DNA of 64,000 nt from Cytobacillus luteolus (GCF_017873715.1 NZ_JAGGKM010000001.1:620001-684000), one strand, 5' to 3'; counted from the first letter of the stretch, positions 25,542 through 34,893 are shown. Made by a program: numbers and translations. Notes: generated by a model not told the origin, from the letters alone.

Positions 25542-27236
25542 ATGAATTTTAATGATTTTAAGTATGTTCGTCCCAATATGGAAGAAGTAGAAGCAAAGTT
25601 TACTAGTGTTTTAGAGAAGTTTACAAATGCTGCTACGTTAGAAGAACAAGATCTAGCAATGAAAGACGTAAATGAACTTCGTAACACAGTAGATACAATG
25701 TTCAACATCTGTTATGTTCGCCATACCATTGATACAAATGATGAATTCTATAAAGAAGAAAATGACTTCTTAGATGAAATTCAACCAATTGCTCAAGGTT
25801 TGGTAACAAAGTACTACAATGCATTGGTTAATTCTAAATTCAGAGCAGAGTTAGAAGAAAAGTGGGGTCATCAATTATTTGACCTTGCAGATGCACAATT
25901 AAAATCATTCTCACCAGAAGTAGTAGAAGACCTTCAACAAGAAAATAAGCTATCTTCTGAATATACAAAATTAGTAGCTTCTGCAAAGATTTTCTTTGAG
26001 GGTGAAGAGAGAACTCTAGCTCAATTACAGCCTTTTGCTGAGTCGACAGACCGTGAAATGCGAAAAAAGGCGAACGAGGTACGATTTAATTTCTTTAAAG
26101 AAAATGAAGAGAAGTTTGATGAAATCTATGACAAACTAGTAAAAGTACGTACAAAAATTGCGAAGAAACTTGGTTTTAATAACTTTACAGAATTAGCTTA
26201 TTTACGACTTAACAGAACAGATTACAATGCAGAAATGGTAGCAAACTTCCGTAATCAAGTAAAAGAATTTATTGTACCACTTTCTACTAAACTAAAAGAG
26301 CGTCAACGTGAGCGTATCGGAGTCGATACATTAAAATATTACGATGAAGGTTTTAAATTCGAAACTGGGAATGCTACTCCTAAAGGAAGTCCTGAATGGA
26401 TTATTGAAAATGGTAAAAAGATGTATGACGAATTATCAGCTGAAACAAGTGAGTTTTTTGACTTCATGATTGATAACAATTTAATGGACCTTGTTGCGAA
26501 AAAAGGAAAAGCAAGTGGTGGCTATTGTACGTACATTCAAGACTACAAGTCTCCATATATTTTCTCGAACTTCAATGGTACATCAGGAGATATTGATGTA
26601 TTAACTCATGAAGCAGGTCACGCATTCCAAGTATATGAAAGCAGACATTTTGAAGTACCAGAATATAACTGGCCAACATATGAGGCATGTGAAATTCATT
26701 CTATGAGTATGGAATTCTTTACATGGCCTTGGATGGAATTATTCTTTAAAGAAGACACAGATAAATATAAGTTTTCACATTTAAGTGAAGCACTTCAGTT
26801 CTTACCTTATGGTGTAGCTGTTGATGAGTTCCAGCATTTTGTTTATGACAATCCGGAAGCAACTCCACAGGAACGTAAGCAAGCATGGAAAGACATCGAG
26901 AATAAATATATGCCAGGAAAAGATTATGATGGAAATGATTACTTAGAGAATGGTGGCTTCTGGCAACGTCAAGGTCATATCTACTCAACACCTTTCTACT
27001 ATATTGATTATACGTTAGCTCAAATTTGTGCATTCCAATTCTGGAAACGTTCAAGAGAAGAAAGTGAAGCAGCATGGCAAGATTACTTAAACCTATGCAA
27101 ACAAGGTGGAAGCAAACCATTCCTAGAGCTAGTTGAAGTAGCTAATCTAAAATCACCATTTGAAGATGGTTGTGTACAATCCGTTGTAGGTGTGATTGAA
27201 GATTGGTTAAACAGTGTGGATGATACAAAACTATAA
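25542..27236 (+). CDS. M3 family oligoendopeptidase (PepF type)
   Basis: 564 aa, the length of the well-studied Geobacillus M3B peptidase. Zinc site DVLTHEAGHAFQVYE (HEAGH with Glu) near residues 358-366 and downstream Glu in EACEIHSMSMEFF (about 383). The C-terminal tract GGFWQRQGHIYSTPFYYIDYTLAQ holds the substrate-binding Tyr/His cluster. Cytosolic enzyme that trims short peptides. Binding site aaaggtggg before ATG. Single gene with a terminator before the HIT gene. Confidence 0.93.
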   Translation: MNFNDFKYVRPNMEEVEAKFTSVLEKFTNAATLEEQDLAMKDVNELRNTVDTMFNICYVRHTIDTNDEFYKEENDFLDEIQPIAQGLVTKYYNALVNSKFRAELEEKWGHQLFDLADAQLKSFSPEVVEDLQQENKLSSEYTKLVASAKIFFEGEERTLAQLQPFAESTDREMRKKANEVRFNFFKENEEKFDEIYDKLVKVRTKIAKKLGFNNFTELAYLRLNRTDYNAEMVANFRNQVKEFIVPLSTKLKERQRERIGVDTLKYYDEGFKFETGNATPKGSPEWIIENGKKMYDELSAETSEFFDFMIDNNLMDLVAKKGKASGGYCTYIQDYKSPYIFSNFNGTSGDIDVLTHEAGHAFQVYESRHFEVPEYNWPTYEACEIHSMSMEFFTWPWMELFFKEDTDKYKFSHLSEALQFLPYGVAVDEFQHFVYDNPEATPQERKQAWKDIENKYMPGKDYDGNDYLENGGFWQRQGHIYSTPFYYIDYTLAQICAFQFWKRSREESEAAWQDYLNLCKQGGSKPFLELVEVANLKSPFEDGCVQSVVGVIEDWLNSVDDTKL

Positions 27237-27244
27237 GTAGGGTG

Positions 27245-27280
27245 AAGGCTGTTAATGTTATGTTAACAGCCTTTTTCACA
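27245..27280 (+). terminator. Terminator between the peptidase and HIT genes
   Basis: Perfect 11-bp arms 27245-27255 and 27263-27273 with T run; the HIT gene begins only 20 bp later, so read-through may feed it. Confidence 0.85.
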
Positions 27281-27296
27281 TAGGAGGTAAAAAACG

Positions 27297-27680
27297 TTGA
27301 AAAATTGTCCATTGTGTAATGTAGAGTCGCTCGAAGGTCAAAAAGTTGTATTTGAAAATGATTATTGCTTATTTCTTCAAATGCCTCAGGAAGTATTAAT
27401 TGGGTCAGGTCTTATTGTGCCTAAAGCACATAGAGAAACTTTATTTGAGCTAACAAAACAAGAATGGGTTGCAACTTATGAGATTTTGCATGATGTTAAG
27501 CAACTCCTTGACGAACAGCTTAATCCTGAAGGATACAATGTAGGCTGGAATTATGGTGAGGTTGGAGGTCAGCATATTTTTCATGCACATCTTCATGTTA
27601 TCCCTAGATTTGCGGACGAGCCTTATGCTGGAAGAGGAATTAGGAGTTGGTTGAAGAGTGCGGAGAATAAAAGGTGGTGA
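27297..27680 (+). CDS. HIT family protein (histidine triad hydrolase)
   Basis: 127 aa starting at TTG with aggaggt nine bases upstream. N-terminal Cys pair (CPLCNVES) and the triad GQHIFHAHLHVIPRF (His-x-His-x-His) near residues 93-103 identify a branch of nucleotide hydrolases/transferases acting on AMP-linked or dinucleoside substrates. GWNYGEVGGQ is the usual preceding segment. Cytosolic. Natural substrate unknown. The terminator stem begins inside the stop codon. Confidence 0.88.
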   Translation: MKNCPLCNVESLEGQKVVFENDYCLFLQMPQEVLIGSGLIVPKAHRETLFELTKQEWVATYEILHDVKQLLDEQLNPEGYNVGWNYGEVGGQHIFHAHLHVIPRFADEPYAGRGIRSWLKSAENKRW

Positions 27681-27713
27681 GTTCATTTGATAGAACTCAC
27701 CTAGTTTTTTTAA
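27676..27713. terminator. Terminator, HIT gene / DUF4097 gene
   Basis: Perfect nine-bp arms 27676-27684 and 27693-27701, T run on the plus strand; convergent genes on both sides. Confidence 0.8.
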
Positions 27714-28495
27714 TTAAGATAAAAATCACCAGAGGTTGTTTCGACTTTTATTGAGGTACCCGATCCATTTCCTTTTTTCCCTAATATGAAACTCTCAGTA
27801 GAGTGCTCATATTGAAATCCACCTGTTTCGACCTTACCTTCACCTGACTTACCGGAGAATTCTAACATATAAGAGTCTATATTCATTGATAGAGTTACAT
27901 CTCCGCTTGTTGCATTAAACTCCATGTTACCTCCATTGCTGTTGGAAGAAACAATATCACCACTCTTTGTTTCAATCAAAAAATCTGAGGTTACTTTTAG
28001 GTTGTCAGTCACGATATCTCCAGAAGTAGCAGTTAGAAAGAGATTCTTGGTTGACAGGTTAGTAGTTGTGATATCTCCAGATGATGTAGCTACTTCTAAT
28101 TCTTCATACATCTTGGCAGGAACTTTGACAGTTAGTAATGTACCTTTATTGATGGCAAATACAGTAAAGGATGGATGTTTTACTCTAGTAATCTTAACTT
28201 GAAGTGCTTCGCCTTTTTCTAAAATGTCCAACTCATAAGCATCTCTCATTTTTTCGCTAACTTCACCACTGAGTTCAATTGTAACAACATCTTCAGAATG
28301 AGGGATGACTTCTATATCTGTAGGTCCAGAAGTGATTTCAATGTTTTTAATATCGTGCCCATCGATGGAATGGTTTTCCTTAAGTTCATATAGTTTAGTT
28401 GAAAATGCCTCTGCACCTTCTGTGTAATAAATAAAGCTAGCACCAGATAATAGAACAACTAACATAAACAATAATCCGTATCCAATATTTTTCAT
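27710..28495 (-). CDS. DUF4097-family beta-repeat membrane-anchored protein
   Basis: 261 aa. N-terminal hydrophobic anchor (YGLLFMLVVLLSGASFIYY, about 5-23) then a DUF4097 right-handed beta structure made of repeats of the type SGDI(V/T)T, visible as TSSGDITTTNLSTKN, TSGDIVTDNL, KSGDIVSSNS and TSGDVTLS. Related proteins (LiaG, YvlB) accompany envelope-stress systems. It is 16 bp downstream of a CPBP protease gene on the same strand, and both diverge from a two-component system, which suggests a shared envelope role. Confidence 0.8.
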   Translation of the reverse strand: MKNIGYGLLFMLVVLLSGASFIYYTEGAEAFSTKLYELKENHSIDGHDIKNIEITSGPTDIEVIPHSEDVVTIELSGEVSEKMRDAYELDILEKGEALQVKITRVKHPSFTVFAINKGTLLTVKVPAKMYEELEVATSSGDITTTNLSTKNLFLTATSGDIVTDNLKVTSDFLIETKSGDIVSSNSNGGNMEFNATSGDVTLSMNIDSYMLEFSGKSGEGKVETGGFQYEHSTESFILGKKGNGSGTSIKVETTSGDFYLN

Positions 28496-28511
28496 TATAT
28501 GTTATCTCCTT

Positions 28512-29360
28512 TTAATTTTTAGAATTCCAAAACTTCATGAGATTTTCAGCAGGCGTTAAAATCCCGTTTTTCCCATAAAATAAATAGGTAAGGATGAAGA
28601 GTACTATGCTTAAGCCAATTTCATAGAATAGCTTATCTGCTGTAGTAACCTTAGTGTTTAATAGGACTAATGCTCCTTCTGAACCGTGTATGACTAAATC
28701 ATTTACAAGGTTATGAGCTGCATGAACAATCGTTGCAACTGTTAGTGAACCGCTTTTTTGATAGATATAGGCGTAAACAATGCCACCTTTAAACCAACTT
28801 GCAGCTTTAAATGGGTCAAAGTCACCCATAACAAAATGTAGTGCCATAAATAAAACTGCTGAAATAAGAATCATGTTCACAATGTTAAATCTAGTAAGAT
28901 TCATCATGAAGTATCCACGAGCCAAGACTTCCTCTTTTAGTGCGGCGAAGAACCAGCCAATCATTGCAATTCCTAGTAACCGATAAAAATCTATGGTTAA
29001 GACCTTTTCAAAAGTAAATTGTGCCACTACAATGTTCAGCTGATCTAATATGAAAATAAAGCTCAACACACAGATAAGTGAAAGTGCAGTTGCTATTAGT
29101 GAAAAAACTGCATCTATTTTAGTAAGCCCAAAGCCTAGTTGCCAAGGATTTTTTTTATCAACCATTCGAATCAATATGAAAAGTAAAACTGTATTCAAGA
29201 CTCCCAAGGTAAAGTACATGGAGTGAGCAAAAAGAAAATCCGTTTTTAAATTTTCAAAGAGGTTTAAGTAAATTAAGACACCGACCATGGTTATGATAAG
29301 AACATTTGTTAAAAGAATAGAACTAAAGATTCGAAATGGTTTATTTATGATAATTTGCAT
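28512..29360 (-). CDS. CPBP family intramembrane metalloprotease
   Basis: 282 aa from ATG 29360, which has aaaggtga 10 bases upstream; ATG 29396 lacks a site. About eight TMs. Motifs of the CPBP (Rce1-like) family: Glu-Glu-x3-Arg in KEEVLARGYFM, His in FMALHFVMGD, and His-x3-Asn in HAAHNLVNDL. May process prenylated peptides or act in bacteriocin self-immunity, but no bacteriocin gene was seen. Operon with the DUF4097 gene; divergent from the kinase gene. Confidence 0.85.
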   Translation of the reverse strand: MQIIINKPFRIFSSILLTNVLIITMVGVLIYLNLFENLKTDFLFAHSMYFTLGVLNTVLLFILIRMVDKKNPWQLGFGLTKIDAVFSLIATALSLICVLSFIFILDQLNIVVAQFTFEKVLTIDFYRLLGIAMIGWFFAALKEEVLARGYFMMNLTRFNIVNMILISAVLFMALHFVMGDFDPFKAASWFKGGIVYAYIYQKSGSLTVATIVHAAHNLVNDLVIHGSEGALVLLNTKVTTADKLFYEIGLSIVLFILTYLFYGKNGILTPAENLMKFWNSKN

Positions 29361-29526
29361 TTTAATCAGCTCACCTTTGTTTCTTTCTACACTCATCTTA
29401 TAAAGAAAAAGTCATATGACCGTAGTGAAGATGGTCATGACTTTATATAATGGGTAACTGTACCAATTTTCTGATATCTAGTAAAATAGTAAATAACTAA
29501 ACAGTAAAGATTGGTTGTGTTGTTGA

Positions 29527-30717
29527 TTGAATCGAGAACGATGGATGTGGATTGATTGGCTTATTTTTTCATTAAGATGTGGATGGTATGGAACTGGATT
29601 AACGTATTATTACGTGTATATGGAGAGGTTAGGTGAGTTATCATACTTAGGATTTGCGGGGATTGTATCAATTGGTTTTTTCATACCTTTGTTATTCTGG
29701 CGTCCAGGGTATCGTAATCCTACGTTTTATGCCATAGCTGAACTTCTCGTATCAGGTGGATTTTCTATTTATCTAAATATGTACCTAGGAATTAATTTAA
29801 GTTCTTCTATTATTTTAATGCCGATATTAATGGTTGGGTATTTGATGACGAAAAAAACAGCACCATGGGTAATACCTGTCTTTGTCATTCTTTTACCAGC
29901 AAACCGTTACTGGACAATCGACAATCAGTTTGCATTCTATTTGCAATACATAGATGTTCTTATCTTTTTTGTCATCGCTTTGGGCTTTAATCTGATCACC
30001 AAGTCCCAAAAAAGATACAAGTTTTTATTAGAAGAAAATGTGAAACAGCTTGAATTGATTGAGCAGCAGAACAGGGCCCTTGAACAATATTCAGCTGAAA
30101 TTGAAAAACTAGCACTGGTTGAGGAGCGTAATCGGATGGCACGTGATCTTCATGATTCAATTGGCCATCATTTTACATCAGTTACAGTTGGGCTTGACGC
30201 AATTTCCTATATGATTGAAAGTCAGCCTAAGTTAGCTGCTGAAAAAGTGAGGGGCCTAGCGGAGGTTGCTAGAACGGGTTTGACAGAAGTGAGGAGAACA
30301 ATTCATCAAATTGCTCCTTCAGAAGAGAATGAGCTTCTTACAATCCAACTAGAGAAATTAGTGAGCGAATTTGGAGAGCATACGAATACTGAGGTGAAGT
30401 TTGAGGTTGAAGGAGATGAACCAGACTTAGCACCGCACTTGAAGCTATTATTCGTACGATGTCTTCAAGAATGTATGACCAATGCGAAAAGACATGGAGA
30501 AGCTTTGTTTATCAAGGTAAATGTCCATTATTTGGAATATGATATTCAATTGAAGGTTTTCAACAATGGTAAAGGAATGGATACGGAGAATTTTGGGTTT
30601 GGACTAAAAATGATGAAAAATCGGTTAGAGGAAAAAAACGGACTACTAACGATTGAAAGTAATGGAGTAGAAGGGGTAACAGTCACTTGTAGTTTGGCAG
30701 TAGGAGGGAAGCGATGA
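29527..30717 (+). CDS. NarL-type sensor histidine kinase
   Basis: 396 aa starting at TTG; binding site weak, and an ATG six codons on is possible. Five or six TMs in residues 5-160, a short coiled segment (KQLELIEQQNRALEQYSAEIEKL), HisKA_3 with phospho-His in MARDLHDSIGHHF near 205, and HATPase with N box RCLQECMTNAKRHG. The short membrane-embedded sensor is like LiaS or DesK kinases. Overlaps its response regulator by 4 bp (ATGA). Signal unknown. Confidence 0.88.
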   Translation: MNRERWMWIDWLIFSLRCGWYGTGLTYYYVYMERLGELSYLGFAGIVSIGFFIPLLFWRPGYRNPTFYAIAELLVSGGFSIYLNMYLGINLSSSIILMPILMVGYLMTKKTAPWVIPVFVILLPANRYWTIDNQFAFYLQYIDVLIFFVIALGFNLITKSQKRYKFLLEENVKQLELIEQQNRALEQYSAEIEKLALVEERNRMARDLHDSIGHHFTSVTVGLDAISYMIESQPKLAAEKVRGLAEVARTGLTEVRRTIHQIAPSEENELLTIQLEKLVSEFGEHTNTEVKFEVEGDEPDLAPHLKLLFVRCLQECMTNAKRHGEALFIKVNVHYLEYDIQLKVFNNGKGMDTENFGFGLKMMKNRLEEKNGLLTIESNGVEGVTVTCSLAVGGKR

Positions 30718-31367
30718 AGAACATTAAGTTACTGCTTGTTGATGACCAAGAGTTGATCAGAGAAAGTCTAGCTTTTGTCTTAAATACAGATGAAGAAATA
30801 GAAGTAGTAGGTTTAGCTGCAAATGGCCATGAAGCAATATCTCTTTGTGAGGAGTTGAGCCCAACGATTGTATTAATGGATATTCAGATGCCTGTATTGA
30901 ATGGAATTGAAGCTACGAAGATGATTAAACAGAAATGGCCAGAAACGAAGGTCATGATCTTAACAACTTTTCAAGAAGTTGAACATGTTGTTGAAGCCTT
31001 ATCAATCGGGGCAGAAGGGTATTTACTAAAGGCGATTCACCCGAAAGACTTAATCTCAGGGATTAAACAAGTTCATAATAATGGAACACTTCTTTCTCAA
31101 AATCTAGCTAAAGCCTTAGTAGAGCAAATTCAGCATTCAAGAGAAGTTAATGGTACACCAGCTGTGAAAACATCTTATGGACTAACAGAACGTGAAGAAC
31201 AAATTCTTAAGTGTCTTTCGCAAGGATTAAGTAATAAACAGATATCAGAAAGACTTTTTCTATCAGAAGGAACAGTGAAAAACTATATATCTAGTATTTA
31301 TCATAAACTAGATGTAAAAGATCGGTATCAAGCTGCGTTGAAGGCTAAGGAAGAGGATATTGTTTAG
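30714..31367 (+). CDS. NarL/LuxR-type response regulator
   Basis: 217 aa. Receiver with acidic pair LLVDDQE, phospho-acceptor Asp in IVLMDIQMPVLNG near 56, Thr in ILTTFQE and Lys in YLLKAIHP. C-terminal LuxR helix-turn-helix GLTEREEQILKCLSQGLSNKQISERL. Coupled to the kinase by overlap. The two divergent units (CPBP/DUF4097 and the FAD dehydrogenase downstream) are the natural target candidates. No direct repeat operator could be singled out by eye. Confidence 0.92.
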   Translation: MKNIKLLLVDDQELIRESLAFVLNTDEEIEVVGLAANGHEAISLCEELSPTIVLMDIQMPVLNGIEATKMIKQKWPETKVMILTTFQEVEHVVEALSIGAEGYLLKAIHPKDLISGIKQVHNNGTLLSQNLAKALVEQIQHSREVNGTPAVKTSYGLTEREEQILKCLSQGLSNKQISERLFLSEGTVKNYISSIYHKLDVKDRYQAALKAKEEDIV

Positions 31368-31395
31368 GGATGGGATTATGAGAGGAGTGAGTTTT

Positions 31396-33051
31396 GTGAG
31401 TTATGATGTGATTGTGGTAGGAGCGGGTCTTGCTGGTTTGGTTGCAACAGCTGAGATTGCGGATTCAGGTAAAAAAGTTCTACTTTTAGACCAAGAACCG
31501 GAAAGCTCATTTGGTGGGCAAGCATGGTGGTCGTTTGGAGGATTGTTTTTAGTAGATTCCCCCGAACAGAGGCGAATGGGAATTAAAGATTCGAAAGAAT
31601 TAGCATTACAGGATTGGATGGGAACAGCAGGGTTTGATCGTGAAGATGATGAAGACTACTGGGCAAAGAAGTGGGCAGAGGCCTATGTTGAATTTGCATC
31701 AGGGGAAAAGCGCACTTGGCTCTATGAGATGGGAGTACGCTTTTTTCCGGTTGTCGGCTGGGCAGAAAGAGGTGGCTACCTTGCTGAAGGGCATGGGAAT
31801 TCAGTGCCACGTTTCCATATTGTTTGGGGAACAGGCCCTGGGATTGTGGCTCCTTTTGAAAGAAGAGTTCGCGAGCATATGAAAAATGGATTGGTAGATT
31901 ATAAGCCACGTCATCGTGTAAACAAGCTTTTGACAAGTGATGGAGCAGTTGTAGGTGTGAGTGGGTCTGTACTAGTACCAAGTTCGGCAGGGCGGGGTGA
32001 AGCAAGTTCAAGGGAAGTTATTGGTGATTTTGAATACCGTGCTCAAGCTGTTGCAGTTACGAGTGGTGGTATTGGAGCGAATCATGAATTAATTCGGAAA
32101 AACTGGCCAAGCCGATTAGGAGAGCCACCTAAGAAAATGTTATCAGGTGTACCAGACCATGTAGATGGAAGAATGCTTGCGATTACGGAAGAAGCAGGAG
32201 GAAGAATCGTTAACCGTGACCGGATGTGGCATTATACGGAAGGGATTAAAAACTATGATCCTGTTTGGAATAAGCATGGCATTCGGATTTTACCAGGACC
32301 GTCTTCGATTTGGTTAGATGCTCGTGGTCGCCGTTTCCCTGCTCCGAATTTTCCTGGATTTGATACGTTAGGAACACTGGATTACATTCAAAAAACGGGC
32401 TATGACTATTCATGGTTTATTTTAACGCAAAAGATTATAGAAAAAGAATTTGCGCTTTCGGGCTCTGAACAAAATCCCGATTTAACAGGTAAGAGTATTC
32501 GCAAAGTATTGAAGCGTGCTCTACCAGGTGCTCCAGGTCCTGTTCAGGCATTTATGGATAAAGGAGAAGACTTTGTCATTGCTAGTAATCTTGTAGAGCT
32601 TGTTGAGGGAATGAATAAGTTAACCGACGAGCCGTTATTGAGTTTTGAAGAAATTGAACGTCAGATTAAAGCGCGTGACCGTGAGATTAATAATACGTTT
32701 ACGAAGGATTTGCAGATAACAGCGATTAGAGGAGCACGAAATTATCTTGGAGATAAACTCATTCGTGTGGCACCTCCGCATAAAATCCTTGATCCGAAAA
32801 ATGGTCCTCTTATTGCGGTTCGGTTAAATATTGTAAGCCGGAAAACGTTAGGTGGCTTGCAAACGGATTTGTCAGGGCGGGTTTTGAACTCTGTAGGAGA
32901 AGTTGTACCAGGGTTGTATGCTGCTGGTGAGGTTTCGGGATTTGGCGGTGGTGGAGTCCACGGATATCGTGCCCTTGAAGGAACGTTTGTAGGTGGATGT
33001 TTGTTTAGTGGTCGTGTAGCTGGGCGTGCGATTGCTGAGGGATTGAAATAG
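31396..33051 (+). CDS. FAD-dependent dehydrogenase (flavocytochrome c / KstD-like)
   Basis: 551 aa from GTG 31396, chosen because agaggag lies eight bases upstream; the frame opens earlier at TTG 31360 inside the regulator gene. Dinucleotide fold VIVVGAGLAGLVATAEI at the very start, C-terminal GGVHGYRALEGTFVGGCLFSGRVAGR for FAD. The fold is that of fumarate-reductase-like flavoproteins and ketosteroid dehydrogenases; substrate unknown. 28 bp behind the response regulator, so probably co-transcribed. Base composition looks richer in G and C than neighbours, which hints at a different history. Confidence 0.8.
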   Translation: MSYDVIVVGAGLAGLVATAEIADSGKKVLLLDQEPESSFGGQAWWSFGGLFLVDSPEQRRMGIKDSKELALQDWMGTAGFDREDDEDYWAKKWAEAYVEFASGEKRTWLYEMGVRFFPVVGWAERGGYLAEGHGNSVPRFHIVWGTGPGIVAPFERRVREHMKNGLVDYKPRHRVNKLLTSDGAVVGVSGSVLVPSSAGRGEASSREVIGDFEYRAQAVAVTSGGIGANHELIRKNWPSRLGEPPKKMLSGVPDHVDGRMLAITEEAGGRIVNRDRMWHYTEGIKNYDPVWNKHGIRILPGPSSIWLDARGRRFPAPNFPGFDTLGTLDYIQKTGYDYSWFILTQKIIEKEFALSGSEQNPDLTGKSIRKVLKRALPGAPGPVQAFMDKGEDFVIASNLVELVEGMNKLTDEPLLSFEEIERQIKARDREINNTFTKDLQITAIRGARNYLGDKLIRVAPPHKILDPKNGPLIAVRLNIVSRKTLGGLQTDLSGRVLNSVGEVVPGLYAAGEVSGFGGGGVHGYRALEGTFVGGCLFSGRVAGRAIAEGLK

Positions 33052-33063
33052 CGAATTCGGAGG

Positions 33064-33096
33064 AAAAACTGCGTCGATAGGTGATGCAGTTTTTTA
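33064..33096 (+). terminator. Terminator after the FAD dehydrogenase
   Basis: Nine-bp perfect arms 33064-33072 and 33086-33094 with T run. Confidence 0.85.
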
Positions 33097-33144
33097 TTTG
33101 TTGACACTACTAAGTCATTAGGAAAACCACTTAAGTTATGTTAT

Positions 33145-33340
33145 ATCGATTTATTGACCTATAGATGAGGGGATTCGGCAAAATATAAGCCGATAAACTG
33201 GTTTATCGACGTATAGTTGAGGTAGATGCGGAAAAAATCAGCCGATAAACTGGTTTATCGGTCTACAGATGAGGAAATTTAGGAAAATATAGCCGATAAA
33301 AAGTTTTATCGGCCAAAACAAAAGCTGATAAACTGTTCAA
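33145..33340. repeat. Tandem ~52-bp hairpin repeat array (array 2)
   Basis: Units start at 33191, 33243 and 33294 (anchor cgataaa), preceded by a decayed unit at about 33145 and followed by a truncated one near 33326. Each has a palindrome CCGATAAACTGGTTTATCGG plus a linker with gatgagg and ggcaaaatata. The rest of the region 33052-33541 holds only the terminator, two copies of actaagtcaytag (33111 and 33430) and no gene. Confidence 0.85.
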
Positions 33341-33541
33341 CTGTTCAACGTGTTCTATAAAACGGTTTTTCTGAAAAAGAGCTCGCATACATACAAGTCT
33401 AGGTAAATAGCCACCCCAAAAAAACACGACTAAGTCACTAGTTTACTAGAAAAAGATAAGTGTTTTCACCCATTGGAAAAATACCCCTTGATTAGTAAAA
33501 TTTATAGTGGAAATTCGACAAATATTGAGGGGAAGTCGGTT

Positions 33542-34681
33542 ATGGAGCAAGGACAGCAGGAAACACGGAAACAGAAGTATCAAAAGTTGAAAATAAGTAG
33601 GAAAGTCAAACTAAGCTTAAAACCAGTAATTGTTATTACTCTAGTGCTCGGGATGTGTCTATTTGCACTTCTACCAGATACTATTACCCTACATAAGCCT
33701 AAGTTGCTTCAAAGTGAGCAAGTGGTAGCAGCCGAATCATATCAAAGCACCAAGCAAATTCAACGAACTAGCACTAGAAGTTATGGCGAAATGGTTATCC
33801 TACATAAGGTGTCTAAGGGCGAAACAATCTTTAGCATAAGCAAGAGATATTATAATAGTAATCATACAGATAAAATACTTTCCTATAATGGAATAACGAA
33901 ACCTGAGGAGCAAGTGAAACAGGGGATGATTCTTTCCATTCCGAACCCAGAGTTTCTAGCAATTCATAATGTGAAAAAAGGCGAAACTTTATTTAGTATT
34001 TCAAATCTTTATTTTTCAAGAACGAACTTAATGGAATATATGAAGAATGCTAATAAAATCAAGGACCCGACTACAGACATAAAAGTAGGAATGAAGATTT
34101 CAATTCCAGCCCGTGACCAGGTGGTTCTTCATACGGTTAAGGAGAAAGAGACATTATATGGAATGATGTCTACCTATTATGAACTATCTTACTATCAGAA
34201 ACGACTTGCAGATTTTAACGACATCCATAATCCTTCAACAGACCTAAAGGTGGGGATGGAGCTAAAGGTGCCTAATCTATATCATATTCAAATGCTTGAT
34301 AAGAATGAACGAATAGAAATAGATACCACTACGAATCTACTAACCTATTATAAAAACAATAAGGAAGTTCTAAAAACGAAAGTTGCGACAGGAAAAAACA
34401 ATCTTACCCCAAAGGGTACATTTGAGGTTGTATTAAAACTAAAAAATCCGACATACACACCTAAAAAAATCCCAGGAGGTGCTGCAGAAAACCCTCTAGG
34501 GACAAGATGGCTAGGTTTAAATGTAAATGGAACCGAGGGTAGGACCTATGGAATTCATGGTACAAATAATCCTTCTTCCATTGGGTCGAATGCATCTATT
34601 GGGTGTATACGTGTGGAAAATAAAAAAGTTGAGTGGCTATTCGATCAAGTATCTGAAGGCACATTGGTTATTATTAAATAA
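33542..34681 (+). CDS. LysM-repeat L,D-transpeptidase (YkuD domain)
   Basis: 379 aa from ATG 33542 with gagggga upstream; the TTG at 33473 has no site. Basic N-terminus, one TM (VIVITLVLGMCLFALLP), then three LysM repeats (VILHKVSKGETIFSIS, LAIHNVKKGETLFSIS, VVLHTVKEKETLYGMM, each ending in an S/K-I-P motif) and a C-terminal YkuD domain with HGTNNPSSIG and catalytic Cys in ASIGCIRVEN. Makes 3-3 peptidoglycan crosslinks or anchors proteins outside the membrane. Three LysM modules is more than the single one in B. subtilis YkuD. Single gene. Confidence 0.92.
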   Translation: MEQGQQETRKQKYQKLKISRKVKLSLKPVIVITLVLGMCLFALLPDTITLHKPKLLQSEQVVAAESYQSTKQIQRTSTRSYGEMVILHKVSKGETIFSISKRYYNSNHTDKILSYNGITKPEEQVKQGMILSIPNPEFLAIHNVKKGETLFSISNLYFSRTNLMEYMKNANKIKDPTTDIKVGMKISIPARDQVVLHTVKEKETLYGMMSTYYELSYYQKRLADFNDIHNPSTDLKVGMELKVPNLYHIQMLDKNERIEIDTTTNLLTYYKNNKEVLKTKVATGKNNLTPKGTFEVVLKLKNPTYTPKKIPGGAAENPLGTRWLGLNVNGTEGRTYGIHGTNNPSSIGSNASIGCIRVENKKVEWLFDQVSEGTLVIIK

Positions 34682-34684
34682 TAT

Positions 34685-34730
34685 GAAAAGGGGCTACTAT
34701 ACTCACGAGTTTAGTAGCCCTTTCGGTTTT
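34685..34730. terminator. Terminator between the L,D-transpeptidase and small minus-strand gene
   Basis: gaaaaggggctacta (34685-34699) with tagtagccctttc (34712-34724), one bulge. T run is weak on both strands. Confidence 0.6.
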
Positions 34731-34893
34731 AAAATAGAAGATACTTTAGCTTTTGACCAAAGCCTTTTTTTGTTAAAGTTTGTTTTGGCTCTGGAAGTAA
34801 GTAGTCATGTTTCACCATACTTCTTTGATTTTGTTCCATTTCTGTACGCTCAAGATCCCAGATCATTTTATATAAAAGGTCGTTTAATAACAT
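34729..34893 (-). CDS. Small basic protein of unknown function (54 aa)
   Basis: Too short for usual gene callers. ATG at 34893 has gggagagtga about five bases upstream. The product is hydrophilic with amphipathic N-terminus (MLLNDLLYKMIWDLERTEME), then HDYLLPEPKQTLTKKGFGQK. No known family recognised. Convergent with the L,D-transpeptidase gene, sharing a hairpin. Coding status rests on the binding site, the full-length frame and placement. Confidence 0.5.
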   Translation of the reverse strand: MLLNDLLYKMIWDLERTEMEQNQRSMVKHDYLLPEPKQTLTKKGFGQKLKYLLF

